Assembly: GCF_002116635.1 (NCBI RefSeq)
Contig: NZ_LQPW01000136.1
Coordinates: 1 to 57,920, forward strand
Length of the DNA stretch: 57,920 bases
Direction: 5' to 3'
Source of the DNA: Mycobacterium szulgai
GTDB taxonomy: Bacteria; Actinomycetota; Actinomycetes; Mycobacteriales; Mycobacteriaceae
Made by a program: the position numbers and the translations under genes. This document shows, in pieces, positions 50,752 to 57,920 of the stretch (within the stretch, counting starts at the first letter, position 1; each line of letters begins with the position of its first letter). The notes below the pieces were generated by a model, which was not told the origin of the DNA, made no database searches, and worked only from the letters and a program-made list of their open reading frames with translations.

Positions 50752-52185
50752 ATGTACACCAAGGCCCCCGCCGGGCCGCACCTGCATCGTGGCCTCGCCA
50801 ACCGGCATATCCAACTGATCGCAATCGGCGGTGCGATCGGCACCGGTCTGTTCATGGGGTCGGGCCGCACGATCTCGCTGGCCGGCCCGGCGGTGCTGGT
50901 GGTGTATGCCGTCATCGGGTTCTTCGTGTTCTTCGTGCTGCGCGCCATGGGCGAACTGCTGCTGTCGAACTTGAACTACAAGTCGTTCGTCGATTTCGTG
51001 TCCGACCTGTTGGGTCCGGCGGCCGGCTTTTTCATGGGCTGGTCGTACTGGTTCGCCTGGGTCGTCACCGGAATCGCCGACCTTGTGGCGATCACCGGAT
51101 ACACCAGGTTCTGGTGGCCCGATTTGCCCCAATGGCTGCCCGCGCTGGTGACAGTCGGGGTGATTCTCGCGGTCAACCTGATCAGCGTGCGCTACTTCGG
51201 CGAGATCGAGTTCTGGTTCGCCCTGATCAAGATCGCTGCGATCCTCGGATTGATCGTCATCGGCGCCATCCTGGTTTCGACGAATTTCGTTTCGCCGCAG
51301 GGCACCCACGCGGCGATCGGAAACCTGTGGAACGACGGCGGGTTCTTCGCGACGGGATTCATGGGCGTGGTCAGTGGATTCCAGATCGCCTTCTTCGCCT
51401 ATATCGGTGTCGAACTCGTCGGCACCGCCGCGGCCGAGACGGTGGATCCGCGACAAACACTTCCCCGCGCCATCAACGCCGTCCCGCTGCGGGTGGCGAT
51501 TTTCTATATCGGTGCGCTGGTGGCCATTCTGGCCGTGGTGCCGTGGCGGCACTTCGCCAGCGGCGAGTCGCCGTTCGTGACGATGTTCTCGTTGGCCGGG
51601 CTTGCCGCCGCGGCATCGATCGTCAACTTCGTCGTGATGACCGCGGCGGCGTCCTCGGCCAACTCGGGGATTTTCTCCACTGGGCGAATGCTTTTCGGTC
51701 TGGCCGACGAAGGCAACGCGCCGGCGGTCTTCCGCCGGCTCAATCGCGGCGGCGTGCCCGCGGCCGGCCTGCTCGTCACGGCTCCCCTACTGCTGACGTC
51801 GATCCCACTGCTCTACGCCGGCGGGTCGGTCATCGGGGCCTTCACCTTGGTGACGACCATCTCCGCGCTGCTGTTCATGTTTGTGTGGGCGATGATCGTC
51901 GTCAGCTATCTCACCTACCGACGCCGGCACCCACAGCGCCACGCCGCCTCGACCTACAAGATGCCCGGCGGCGTCGCGATGTGCTGGGCCGTCCTGGCTT
52001 TCTTCACTTTCGTGCTCTGGACGCTGCTGTCGGCAGCCGAGACCGCGATCGCGTTGACCTGGTTCCCGTTGTGGTTCGTGGTGCTGGCGGCCGGCTGGCT
52101 GATCGTTCGGCGCCGTCCCGGCCGCGCCGAGCAGTATCGGCTGTTCCAGGCCGAGATGAGCCGCCCGATTGATTCACCCAGCTGA
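50752..52185 (+). CDS. cycA: CycA-type D-serine/D-alanine/glycine permease
   Basis: A 477-residue APC permease with 12 helices. It has long near-identical stretches to M. tuberculosis Rv1704c (CycA): RHIQLIAIGGAIGTGLFMGSG, GFQIAFFAYIGVELVGTAAA, VVPWRHFASGESPFVTMF and SSANSGIFSTGRMLFGLADEG. It takes up small neutral D- and L-amino acids with protons. CycA variants elsewhere affect D-cycloserine susceptibility. ATG 50752 follows the EF-Tu-like gene by 12 bp. Confidence 0.93.
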   Translation: MYTKAPAGPHLHRGLANRHIQLIAIGGAIGTGLFMGSGRTISLAGPAVLVVYAVIGFFVFFVLRAMGELLLSNLNYKSFVDFVSDLLGPAAGFFMGWSYWFAWVVTGIADLVAITGYTRFWWPDLPQWLPALVTVGVILAVNLISVRYFGEIEFWFALIKIAAILGLIVIGAILVSTNFVSPQGTHAAIGNLWNDGGFFATGFMGVVSGFQIAFFAYIGVELVGTAAAETVDPRQTLPRAINAVPLRVAIFYIGALVAILAVVPWRHFASGESPFVTMFSLAGLAAAASIVNFVVMTAAASSANSGIFSTGRMLFGLADEGNAPAVFRRLNRGGVPAAGLLVTAPLLLTSIPLLYAGGSVIGAFTLVTTISALLFMFVWAMIVVSYLTYRRRHPQRHAASTYKMPGGVAMCWAVLAFFTFVLWTLLSAAETAIALTWFPLWFVVLAAGWLIVRRRPGRAEQYRLFQAEMSRPIDSPS

Positions 52186-52295
52186 GCGGGCATGAGTTGA
52201 GTTTCGGTTGTTGGGATCGGTAGCGGGCCGGCGGCTCTGTACTTGACCTAACGACGACGCCAACGAGGCGACGCCACAGGAAAGGAAGCCCGCAC

Positions 52296-52565
52296 ATGAA
52301 GCTCGTGCCCTCCAGCATCGAGGAACAGATCAATCGCGTCGACCGCCAATACAGCCTGGCGATCGGGATCGGCAGTGGCATGGTTGCCGCCTGGTCCCTG
52401 TTCCGGGTGATCTGGTTGCTTTACATCTCGATGACGTTTGGCTGGTTCCTGGGTTCGCTGGCGATCCAATTGGTGCTCTGGGGCGTGATCGGTACCGCTG
52501 CCGCTGTCGCGGCCATCGGGTTCTTGAACCGCTACCTCAAAGGTCCTGGCTCGGAACGTGTTTGA
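52296..52565 (+). CDS. Small membrane protein, two helices, 89 aa
   Basis: A short amphipathic N-terminus (SSIEEQINRVDRQYSLA) precedes two membrane helices (about residues 20-45 and 48-75) and a charged tail (NRYLKGPGSERV). GGAAAGGAAG upstream of ATG 52296 is a good ribosome site. No family recognised. It ends 15 bp before a strong bidirectional terminator. It may be co-transcribed with cycA, 110 bp upstream. Confidence 0.72.
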   Translation: MKLVPSSIEEQINRVDRQYSLAIGIGSGMVAAWSLFRVIWLLYISMTFGWFLGSLAIQLVLWGVIGTAAAVAAIGFLNRYLKGPGSERV

Positions 52566-52579
52566 GTGACGGCGGGCGG

Positions 52580-52614
52580 AATCGGTCCGGACCTGAACTG
52601 GGTCCGGACCGATT
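52580..52614. terminator. Bidirectional intrinsic terminator
   Basis: A perfect 14-bp stem (AATCGGTCCGGACC at 52580-52593 with 52601-52614) has a 7-nt loop. It lies between convergent genes ending at 52565 and 52624. No long U tract follows on either strand, which is normal for mycobacterial terminators. Confidence 0.8.
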
Positions 52615-52623
52615 GCCGTTGTG

Positions 52624-53373
52624 TCAATCGGCGGTAATCCTGCGCAGCGTGATGTCGAACAGCTTGTCGAAGGACTGTTGGTGGCCGGTGCTGGCGGTAC
52701 CCGTCAAAATCAGCCCGGACGCGCGCGCATAGGAGTAGTAGTCAACGCGCGTCGCGTCGGCGGGGTCGCCGCCGATAGTCGCGGTGATCGAGTATCGGAA
52801 GCGTTGCGGCCCGCTCGAGGGGTGTGAATCCTCCAGAACGTTCACGGCATAAGAGCCGACGGCGGCACTGTTGAAGTGCAAGCAGCGCTTGACCAGGCCG
52901 GTGAACGCGTCGAAGCCGGCCGGATCGAATTCGCGGCCGACCATCAGCCGGATGTCCCTACGGTCGGCGACGTCGGGCGAATCGGCCGGGTCGTGCCCGA
53001 AGACCTCGGCTGCGTCGAAGGCACCGGTCGAGGCCACACCCACCACCGAGAAGCATTCGGCGGGAGCGAAGCCCAGGCCCTCATCGGAAACGTGGTACCG
53101 GAAGTAGCCGAACGTATCGGACAGTTCCTTGATGTCGCTCACGGTCCACGACGGTGGAAAGTCACCGGCCTTGGGCAGCAGATCTGCTAGTTGCTGATCG
53201 TTGCGTGCGGCCAGGTTTGGGGCCAGCGGCACTGGACCGGACGTGCTCCGGTGGGGCCCGCCGCTGACTACCGCGGGCGCGGTGACGACCACCGCGGCGA
53301 TCGCCACCACCCACAACGCCGCGGCAGTCAGCCACGGCCCACGTGGCTTTCGCGATCTAGGCATGCTGGTCAT
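52624..53373 (-). CDS. Membrane-anchored or exported hypothetical protein, 249 aa
   Basis: A basic N-terminus and one hydrophobic helix (about residues 14-38) serve as signal or anchor. The outer domain contains DLLPKAGDFPPSWTVSDIKE, CFSVVGVAS and a second Cys (VKRCLHF), resembling actinobacterial sensor-type or DUF5642-like exported proteins. It overlaps the upstream gene by 4 bp (ATGA), so the two are translationally coupled and probably work together. Both share the theme of two Cys and a C-terminal strand-helix end. Function unknown. Confidence 0.8.
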   Translation of the reverse strand: MTSMPRSRKPRGPWLTAAALWVVAIAAVVVTAPAVVSGGPHRSTSGPVPLAPNLAARNDQQLADLLPKAGDFPPSWTVSDIKELSDTFGYFRYHVSDEGLGFAPAECFSVVGVASTGAFDAAEVFGHDPADSPDVADRRDIRLMVGREFDPAGFDAFTGLVKRCLHFNSAAVGSYAVNVLEDSHPSSGPQRFRYSITATIGGDPADATRVDYYSYARASGLILTGTASTGHQQSFDKLFDITLRRITAD

Positions 53374-54173
53374 AACGCGCGCAACTTGTTCACGGTTTGG
53401 GTGGCCAGGCGCTGCACCACGTCGAGATCAGCGCCCTCCATGTACATCGTGCATTCCAGCAAGACACCGCGCACCGCGTAATAGGCGACATGGTAGGTCG
53501 ACGCCGGATCGCGGCTGCCGATCGTGGTGAACGTTCTCATCACGGTGACGGCGGCATCAGCGCCGCTGGCCGAGCGTGCCTCCACTTTGGTGGTGACGTT
53601 GCGCTGGTTCTTGACGCGGCCGTCGAGAAAGTAGTTGGTGACATGGTAAGAGCCGCAACGGCTAAGCCAGTCAAGGTAATTCGCGATCCGCGCCGGGCCG
53701 TCGGGGACCGCCCAGATGGCAAAGCGGCTATTGGGGCCGTGCTCGCGGCCTTCCCCGGTGGCGGCGGCATCCGGGGGTGGAGCATCCTGCACGAACAGCT
53801 GGGCATACCGGTCGACCTGGACGAAGGCGGCCAGGGCGCTGCCGGAGTGGTCGAGAACTTTCGGCACGCTCCCGCACGTGTCCGGTACATAGACCGCCGT
53901 CGGGTTCGGATTAGGCGGCGGAGTCAACGCATCGTTGGCCGATGGCGCCGCCCGCTGCAACCGCCCCGACAGCGAATAGCCCCAATCGGGCGGGACGTCG
54001 GCACTGGCGGGCAATGCGGTGGCCAGGACCCAGTCGGTTTGCGAGGCAAGGGTGGCCGGTGCGGCTTTCGAATGCGGCTCGGCAAGCACCGTCACACCGC
54101 AAGCTCCCAGGACGGCAAGGGCAATAGCAGCCAGCACGCGGGGCCACGGTTGGCCGGCCGTCGCGGACAGCAT
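53370..54173 (-). CDS. Exported hypothetical protein, possible lipoprotein, 267 aa
   Basis: The N-terminus (VLAAIALAVLGACGVTVL) is a signal with a possible lipobox LGAC. The outer domain contains PPDWGYSLSGRLQRAAPS, DTCGSVPKVLDHSG, WLSRCGSYHV and VLLECTMYMEG, so three Cys in all. It is distantly similar in layout to the coupled downstream gene, suggesting an old duplication. The start is ATG 54173. Function unknown. Confidence 0.8.
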   Translation of the reverse strand: MLSATAGQPWPRVLAAIALAVLGACGVTVLAEPHSKAAPATLASQTDWVLATALPASADVPPDWGYSLSGRLQRAAPSANDALTPPPNPNPTAVYVPDTCGSVPKVLDHSGSALAAFVQVDRYAQLFVQDAPPPDAAATGEGREHGPNSRFAIWAVPDGPARIANYLDWLSRCGSYHVTNYFLDGRVKNQRNVTTKVEARSASGADAAVTVMRTFTTIGSRDPASTYHVAYYAVRGVLLECTMYMEGADLDVVQRLATQTVNKLRAL

Positions 54174-54288
54174 CGCTACACCTTAACGTGATGAAGCCGC
54201 GATACAGGCCATAGACACACGGCCACGCGGTCAGCCGTTCACATCGTGGCAAACGGGGCAGTAAAGAAGGGTGTAGTGTCCACAAGCC

Positions 54289-55110
54289 ATGACCGATGCG
54301 ACGCGCTTCGTCGACGCGAACGGGCTGAAATTCGCGTATCTCGAGGAGGGCTCCGGGCCGCTGGTGCTGATGCTGCACGGCTTCCCGGACACCGCGCACA
54401 GTTGGGACGACCTGCGTCCGCGCATCGCCGCCAAGGGCTACCGCGCGGTCAGCCCCTTCATGCGCGGATACCATCCGAGCGCGATCCCGGCCCGCGATCC
54501 CGATCAGGAGACCTTGGCGCACGATCCGCTCGCTCTGATCGAGGCGCTCGGCGCCAGTGACGCCGTCGTGATCGGACACGACTGGGGTGCCTCGGCCGCA
54601 TACGGCGCCGCCGCGCTCGCCCCGGATCGGGTGGCCAAACTGTTCATCGTCGGCATCCCGCACCCAGCGGCGGTCAAGCCGTCGCTGAAGAAGCTTTGGG
54701 GCGTGCGCCACTTCGCCACCTACAAACTGCCCGGAGCGCCGAACCGCTTCGCGCGCAACGACTTCGCCGCCCTGCCGGCGATCTATCGGCGCTGGTCGCC
54801 AACATGGCGCCCCGACCCCAGCGAGTTCGACGCCGTGCGCGCCAGCTTCGCCAACCCGGCGAGTCTGAACGCGGCATTCGGCTACTACCGCAAGCTCTCC
54901 CCTGTGCCCTCCACGTCACTGAAGACCCGGATCACGGTACCCACGGTTGTCTTTGCGGGCCTTGACGATCCGATCGTGTCGCCCGCCGACTACCGAGGTG
55001 CGGCGCGGATGTTCGACGGCGAGTACATCGTCGAGGAAGTGCCAGGCGGGCACTTCATGCACCGGGAGCACCCGGAGGAGTTCGCCGAGCGGCTGTTGTC
55101 TCATCTTTGA
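54289..55110 (+). CDS. Alpha/beta hydrolase, epoxide-hydrolase-like
   Basis: A 273-residue hydrolase with the oxyanion motif HGFPD, nucleophile Asp98 in VIGHDWGASAAYG, acid in FAGLDDPIV and His in VPGGHFMHREHPEEF. Asp as nucleophile in GHDWG fits epoxide hydrolases or dehalogenases; the first Trp of the dehalogenase motif is also the epoxide hydrolase pattern, so the former is favoured. A TAGTGT -10-like box ends nine bases before the ATG, and no ribosome site is seen, so translation may be near-leaderless. It converges on the fucosidase gene, overlapping 10 bp. Confidence 0.9.
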   Translation: MTDATRFVDANGLKFAYLEEGSGPLVLMLHGFPDTAHSWDDLRPRIAAKGYRAVSPFMRGYHPSAIPARDPDQETLAHDPLALIEALGASDAVVIGHDWGASAAYGAAALAPDRVAKLFIVGIPHPAAVKPSLKKLWGVRHFATYKLPGAPNRFARNDFAALPAIYRRWSPTWRPDPSEFDAVRASFANPASLNAAFGYYRKLSPVPSTSLKTRITVPTVVFAGLDDPIVSPADYRGAARMFDGEYIVEEVPGGHFMHREHPEEFAERLLSHL

Positions 55111-56552
55111 GCCAGGCGCGGCGTAGGGGTGATCTTGAGGGCGTAGGCCGGCCACACGTCCAGCGCCTCGGGAAAGGTGACCACGAGGCGATCGGCTGCG
55201 CATTCGTGTTCCAAGACGCCGCCACCGAGCAGCTCGACGGTGGTATCCGGTGAGCCGGCAAGCCCGCGCAACCCGACGCGGCGCTGCCCGGGCGCCTGCA
55301 GGAAAGTGGCGTACAGCGCGTCGTCGTTCTGGGTGAAGCGAACCTTGGTGCCGTCGGTCGCGGTGGCTTCCGCCGTCACCCACGGCCGGGTACCGAAGTA
55401 GGCCGCGCCGGTCACGTCGAGCCAGCTGCCGAAGTCGGTGAGCAGCTTTGCCTGCAGCTCCGGGATGGTGCCGTCGGGGTAGGGACCGATCCCCAGCAGC
55501 AGATTGCCGTTCTTGCTCACCAGGTCGGCGAAGGAGCGGGCCAGCTCGGTGAGCGACAACGTCTCGTCCGGACCTTCCTGGCGATTGTTCCCGAACGAAT
55601 GGCCTACGCCGCGGGTCGACTCCCATTTGCCCGGCTTGATGTCGTCGTACTGAGCGTATTCGGGGGTGCGGAAATCGTAGTGGAAGCCGGCGGGAAACTC
55701 GAGCCCCTTAACCCGGTCCGGCAGGTACTTCCACAAACTACTCACCAGGCTGAGACCGCGCACCGTCAAGGGTTGGGTCACACGCCCTTTCGGCAACCGC
55801 AGCTGAGCCCAGCGGTCGTTGATGACGCCGTCGGAAACGGTGTCGTAGTAGTAGGCAAACAGTTCGGCGAGGTCGGCCTGCGGTGGGTATCCGATGTCGT
55901 TCCACAACACCGACGGCGCATAGCGCTCGACGATCTCGCGAATGTGGTTGTTCGCATAGCGGGTGTATTCGGGGGTCTGGACGAGGGAACTCGCCATGGT
56001 GGCCAGGTCGGTGATGGGCTGCGGGTTGAAGGTCCAGTCGTAACCGCCCGAGTAGTACAGGCCCATCTTGATGTTGCGGGCGCGCACCGCGCTGGTCAGG
56101 TCGCCGACCAGGTCACGCTCGGCATGCCAGGAGTTCTTGTGCGGGTTGGGATGTCGGCTTGGCCACAAAGTGAACCCGTCGTGGTGCTTGGTGGTGAGAA
56201 CGACGTAGCGGGCGTGTGCCCGGGTGAACAGATCAGCCCAGGATGCCGGATCGAATTGGCGTACCGCGTCGTTGAACACCGGCTTGAAGTCGTCGTAGGA
56301 GAAGCCCGGACCATAGGTCTGCATATGGTGTTGCTGCGACGGACTGCCGGGGATCTGGATGGTGTTCAGGTACCACTCGGCATACGGATTGTGTTTGAGC
56401 CAGTACACCGGCCCCTTGGTCAGCATCAGCTCCTGGATGTCGGCTTCCAGCGGCGCCCACCCGGGCACGGAGTACAGGCCCCAGTGGATGAAGATGCCGA
56501 ACTTCGCGTCCGCGAACCACTGGGGCAGGGGACAGGTCTGGAACGGCTTCAC
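55101..56552 (-). CDS. Alpha-L-fucosidase family protein (GH29)
   Basis: A 483-residue retaining glycosidase. The N-terminus reads WFADAKFGIFIHWGLYSVP, the GH29 opening. The YVVLTTKHHDGFTLW block is the His-rich substrate site, and Asp219 in VLWNDIGYP is the likely nucleophile. A C-terminal beta domain covers about residues 390-480. No signal peptide is seen, so it may act in the cytoplasm on imported or endogenous fucosides. Its start overlaps the epimerase stop by 4 bp (ATGA), giving a coupled pair. The acid/base residue was not assigned. Confidence 0.92.
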   Translation of the reverse strand: MKPFQTCPLPQWFADAKFGIFIHWGLYSVPGWAPLEADIQELMLTKGPVYWLKHNPYAEWYLNTIQIPGSPSQQHHMQTYGPGFSYDDFKPVFNDAVRQFDPASWADLFTRAHARYVVLTTKHHDGFTLWPSRHPNPHKNSWHAERDLVGDLTSAVRARNIKMGLYYSGGYDWTFNPQPITDLATMASSLVQTPEYTRYANNHIREIVERYAPSVLWNDIGYPPQADLAELFAYYYDTVSDGVINDRWAQLRLPKGRVTQPLTVRGLSLVSSLWKYLPDRVKGLEFPAGFHYDFRTPEYAQYDDIKPGKWESTRGVGHSFGNNRQEGPDETLSLTELARSFADLVSKNGNLLLGIGPYPDGTIPELQAKLLTDFGSWLDVTGAAYFGTRPWVTAEATATDGTKVRFTQNDDALYATFLQAPGQRRVGLRGLAGSPDTTVELLGGGVLEHECAADRLVVTFPEALDVWPAYALKITPTPRLAQR

Positions 56553-57454
56553 GCCCGGACCAGCTCTGGGTGGAACTTCGCGACCATCCGGCGGATACCG
56601 TCACGCCAGTCGACTTCGGTTCCGCCGCCGACGATCTCGTGCATGCGGGTCACGTCGACGGGATTCCCGCGCAGCGCCTGTTCGCTTTCCTCGAAGACCG
56701 GTTCGCGGCCGATCAGCGTACCGAGATAGGCGCACCACTCCTGAATGCTGACGATCTGGTCACCGGCCCAGTTGAGGGTGATGGCCGGAACCGATGCCGC
56801 CTCAAGGAGTTTCGGGATCGCCGCGATGATGTCGTTCTGGTGGATCGGGTTGTAGCGGGCCGGATTACCGGGCGGGATCGGGATCGGGATGCCGGCCAGC
56901 ATCATCTCCATGTGAAAGTACGGCCAGCCGCCGTTGTCGCCGTACGGGACGTTGAGGCGCGCGATGGTGGTGGGTATGCCCAAAGCGCGTGCCATCGAGC
57001 GCGCCACCGCCTCCCCCGCGATCTTGGAAATCGAGTAGGTGGGAAATAAGAACTTGTGGTTGTCGCCCAGGGCGGCATCCTCGGTGCGCAGCTCGTCATC
57101 GGGTGGGTCGTAGACGGCCGCGGATGAGCAGTGCAGGAAAGCCTTTATGCCGCGGCAGTAGGCCATCAGCAGGCCGACCGAATCCGCATTGGCCGCTAGG
57201 TCTTTGTCCCACTTGCCGCTCTTGGCCACCGCCAGGTTCAGCACGTAGTCGAAGTCCGACGGGATCTCGCTGAAATCGCCGGCGGCCAGGTTCACCGGCT
57301 GACAGCGAACCCCCGCCCGCTCGAGCTCCGCGCGGGCCGCGGCGTCGCTGAATCGGGCTATGCCCCACACCTCGTTGTCGGCCGCCAGGGCCACAGCTAT
57401 GGGAGCGGCGACCTGGCCGGTCACCCCGGTGATCAGAATCTTCGCGGCGCGCAT
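56549..57454 (-). CDS. NAD(P)-dependent sugar epimerase/dehydratase (extended SDR)
   Basis: A 301-residue extended short-chain dehydrogenase. The cofactor loop is LITGVTGQVAAPIA, and the active site is Tyr140-x3-Lys144 (YSISK) with Ser110-Ser111 in HCSSAAVYDP. The tail RYNPIHQNDIIAAIP fits the substrate half. It precedes and overlaps the GH29 gene, so it probably handles the released sugar or a related nucleotide-sugar. ATG 57454. It ends a minus-strand run that begins next to a PE_PGRS gene. Confidence 0.9.
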   Translation of the reverse strand: MRAAKILITGVTGQVAAPIAVALAADNEVWGIARFSDAAARAELERAGVRCQPVNLAAGDFSEIPSDFDYVLNLAVAKSGKWDKDLAANADSVGLLMAYCRGIKAFLHCSSAAVYDPPDDELRTEDAALGDNHKFLFPTYSISKIAGEAVARSMARALGIPTTIARLNVPYGDNGGWPYFHMEMMLAGIPIPIPPGNPARYNPIHQNDIIAAIPKLLEAASVPAITLNWAGDQIVSIQEWCAYLGTLIGREPVFEESEQALRGNPVDVTRMHEIVGGGTEVDWRDGIRRMVAKFHPELVRA

Positions 57455-57491
57455 GCGCCGATGTTATGCCGCCCGTTGCGCGGGCCTGCCG

Positions 57492-57920
57492 TCAACCGGG
57501 AAGGCCGGCAGTGCCATCCGTTCCGTCGGCGCCGATATTTCCACTGGGGCCGGCAGAGCCGTTGTGCGAGACCGCGCCCAAACCGACGCCCTTTTCGCCC
57601 CCGCTACCCGCGCCGCCGTGGGCGCCGCCGCCCCCGCCGGCGCCGCCGGCGCCGCCGAGGCCTGCCGCGCCGTGTCTGCCGAGCAGGCCGCCGCGCCCGC
57701 CTTCGCCGCCGTGGGCACCCGCACCGCCGCCGCCGCCATCGCCGCCATGACCGGCGTCGCCGCCGTCGCCGCCGTTACCACCGGTGGCCGTCCCGTTAGG
57801 AGCACCGGCGCTGCCGCCCGCGGCGCCGTTTCCGCCGTCACCGCCCAGCCCGCCGGCGCCGCCGGCACCACCGGAGCCGCCGTGTCCGCCGGTGCCGCCG
57901 TTGCCGGCCAGCAGTCCGCC
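57492..57920 (-). CDS. PE_PGRS family protein, C-terminal part (partial, 5' end outside)
   Basis: The last 142 codons read pure PGRS repeats (GGLLAGNGGTGGHGGSGG, later GGDGGNGAAGGSAGAPNG). They end in a less repetitive tail NGSAGPSGNIGADGTDGTAGLPG and a TGA at 57492-57494. The PE domain lies beyond the window. Codon use and repeats match the other PE_PGRS genes here. It reads towards the epimerase gene on the same strand, 37 bp upstream of that gene's start. Confidence 0.9.
   Translation of the reverse strand, partial: GGLLAGNGGTGGHGGSGGAGGAGGLGGDGGNGAAGGSAGAPNGTATGGNGGDGGDAGHGGDGGGGGAGAHGGEGGRGGLLGRHGAAGLGGAGGAGGGGGAHGGAGSGGEKGVGLGAVSHNGSAGPSGNIGADGTDGTAGLPG

Overview
The window is chromosomal DNA from a slow-growing Mycobacterium, probably a non-tuberculous species. 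The evidence is high GC, ten PE/PPE-family genes (three PE_PGRS, one PE-linked aspartic protease, two PPE-MPTR, three PPE-SVP, one short PE), a mycolic-acid cyclopropane-synthase-type enzyme, cutinase-like proteins, a furA-katG pair, DUF732 secreted proteins, and close relatives of M. tuberculosis Rv1978, Rv1979c, Rv1983, Rv1984c (cfp21), Rv0315 and Rv1704c (cycA). Both ends break inside PE_PGRS genes, which suggests a draft contig bounded by repeats. No rRNA, tRNA, CRISPR array, insertion sequence or prophage was recognised.

Layout. 1-9 kb: a truncated PE_PGRS gene, cfp21-like cutinase, a small conserved gene, a PE_PGRS35/PecA-type aspartic protease, a convergent pair of DUF732 secreted proteins, a PPE-MPTR gene and a LOG-like protein with an altered motif. 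9-14.6 kb: an operator-bearing promoter drives an overlapping three-gene operon (GT4 glycosyltransferase, methyltransferase, alpha-toroid protein). It is opposed by a second methyltransferase, a small lipoprotein and a C39-like papain-fold exported protein. 14.7-18.8 kb: an L,D-transpeptidase runs into a leaderless furA promoter, then katG and a strong terminator. 18.8-26 kb: cyclopropane synthase, a coiled-coil protein, a PE_PGRS, an Rv1979c-type permease, a Cys-rich small protein and a PPE-MPTR.

26-31 kb: a minus-strand run (alpha/beta hydrolase, Tat-exported DUF1906 protein, GDPD phosphodiesterase, Rv1978-type methyltransferase), then a leaderless cutinase. 31-34 kb: a PE-PPE-PPE operon with two paralogous PPE-SVP genes. 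34-41 kb: a FAD-Rieske fusion enzyme, a GH16 glucanase-like protein followed by a serpin-like protein, an M48 metalloprotease, a FAD aromatic monooxygenase and a small gene with its own terminator. 41-46 kb: an LCM-type methyltransferase diverges from a leaderless MDR oxidoreductase. A TetR regulator with a palindromic operator faces a haloalkane dehalogenase and a propeller-like protein.

46-50 kb: a NarL-type sensor kinase and response regulator are separated by a PPE gene, followed by a small secreted Cys protein. 50-57.9 kb: a stand-alone EF-Tu domain-2-like protein, the CycA-type permease, paired exported proteins behind a bidirectional terminator, an epoxide-hydrolase-like protein, an alpha-L-fucosidase (GH29) translationally coupled to an NAD(P) epimerase, and the 3' end of a PE_PGRS gene.

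Most genes act at the cell envelope or as oxidative and xenobiotic enzymes. The most intriguing unexplained units are the operator-controlled glycosyltransferase-methyltransferase-toroid operon, the GH16-serpin pair, the fucosidase-epimerase operon and the TetR-dehalogenase-propeller unit. The first 50 bases are an exact inverted copy of bases 528-577 and should be treated as a possible assembly artefact.
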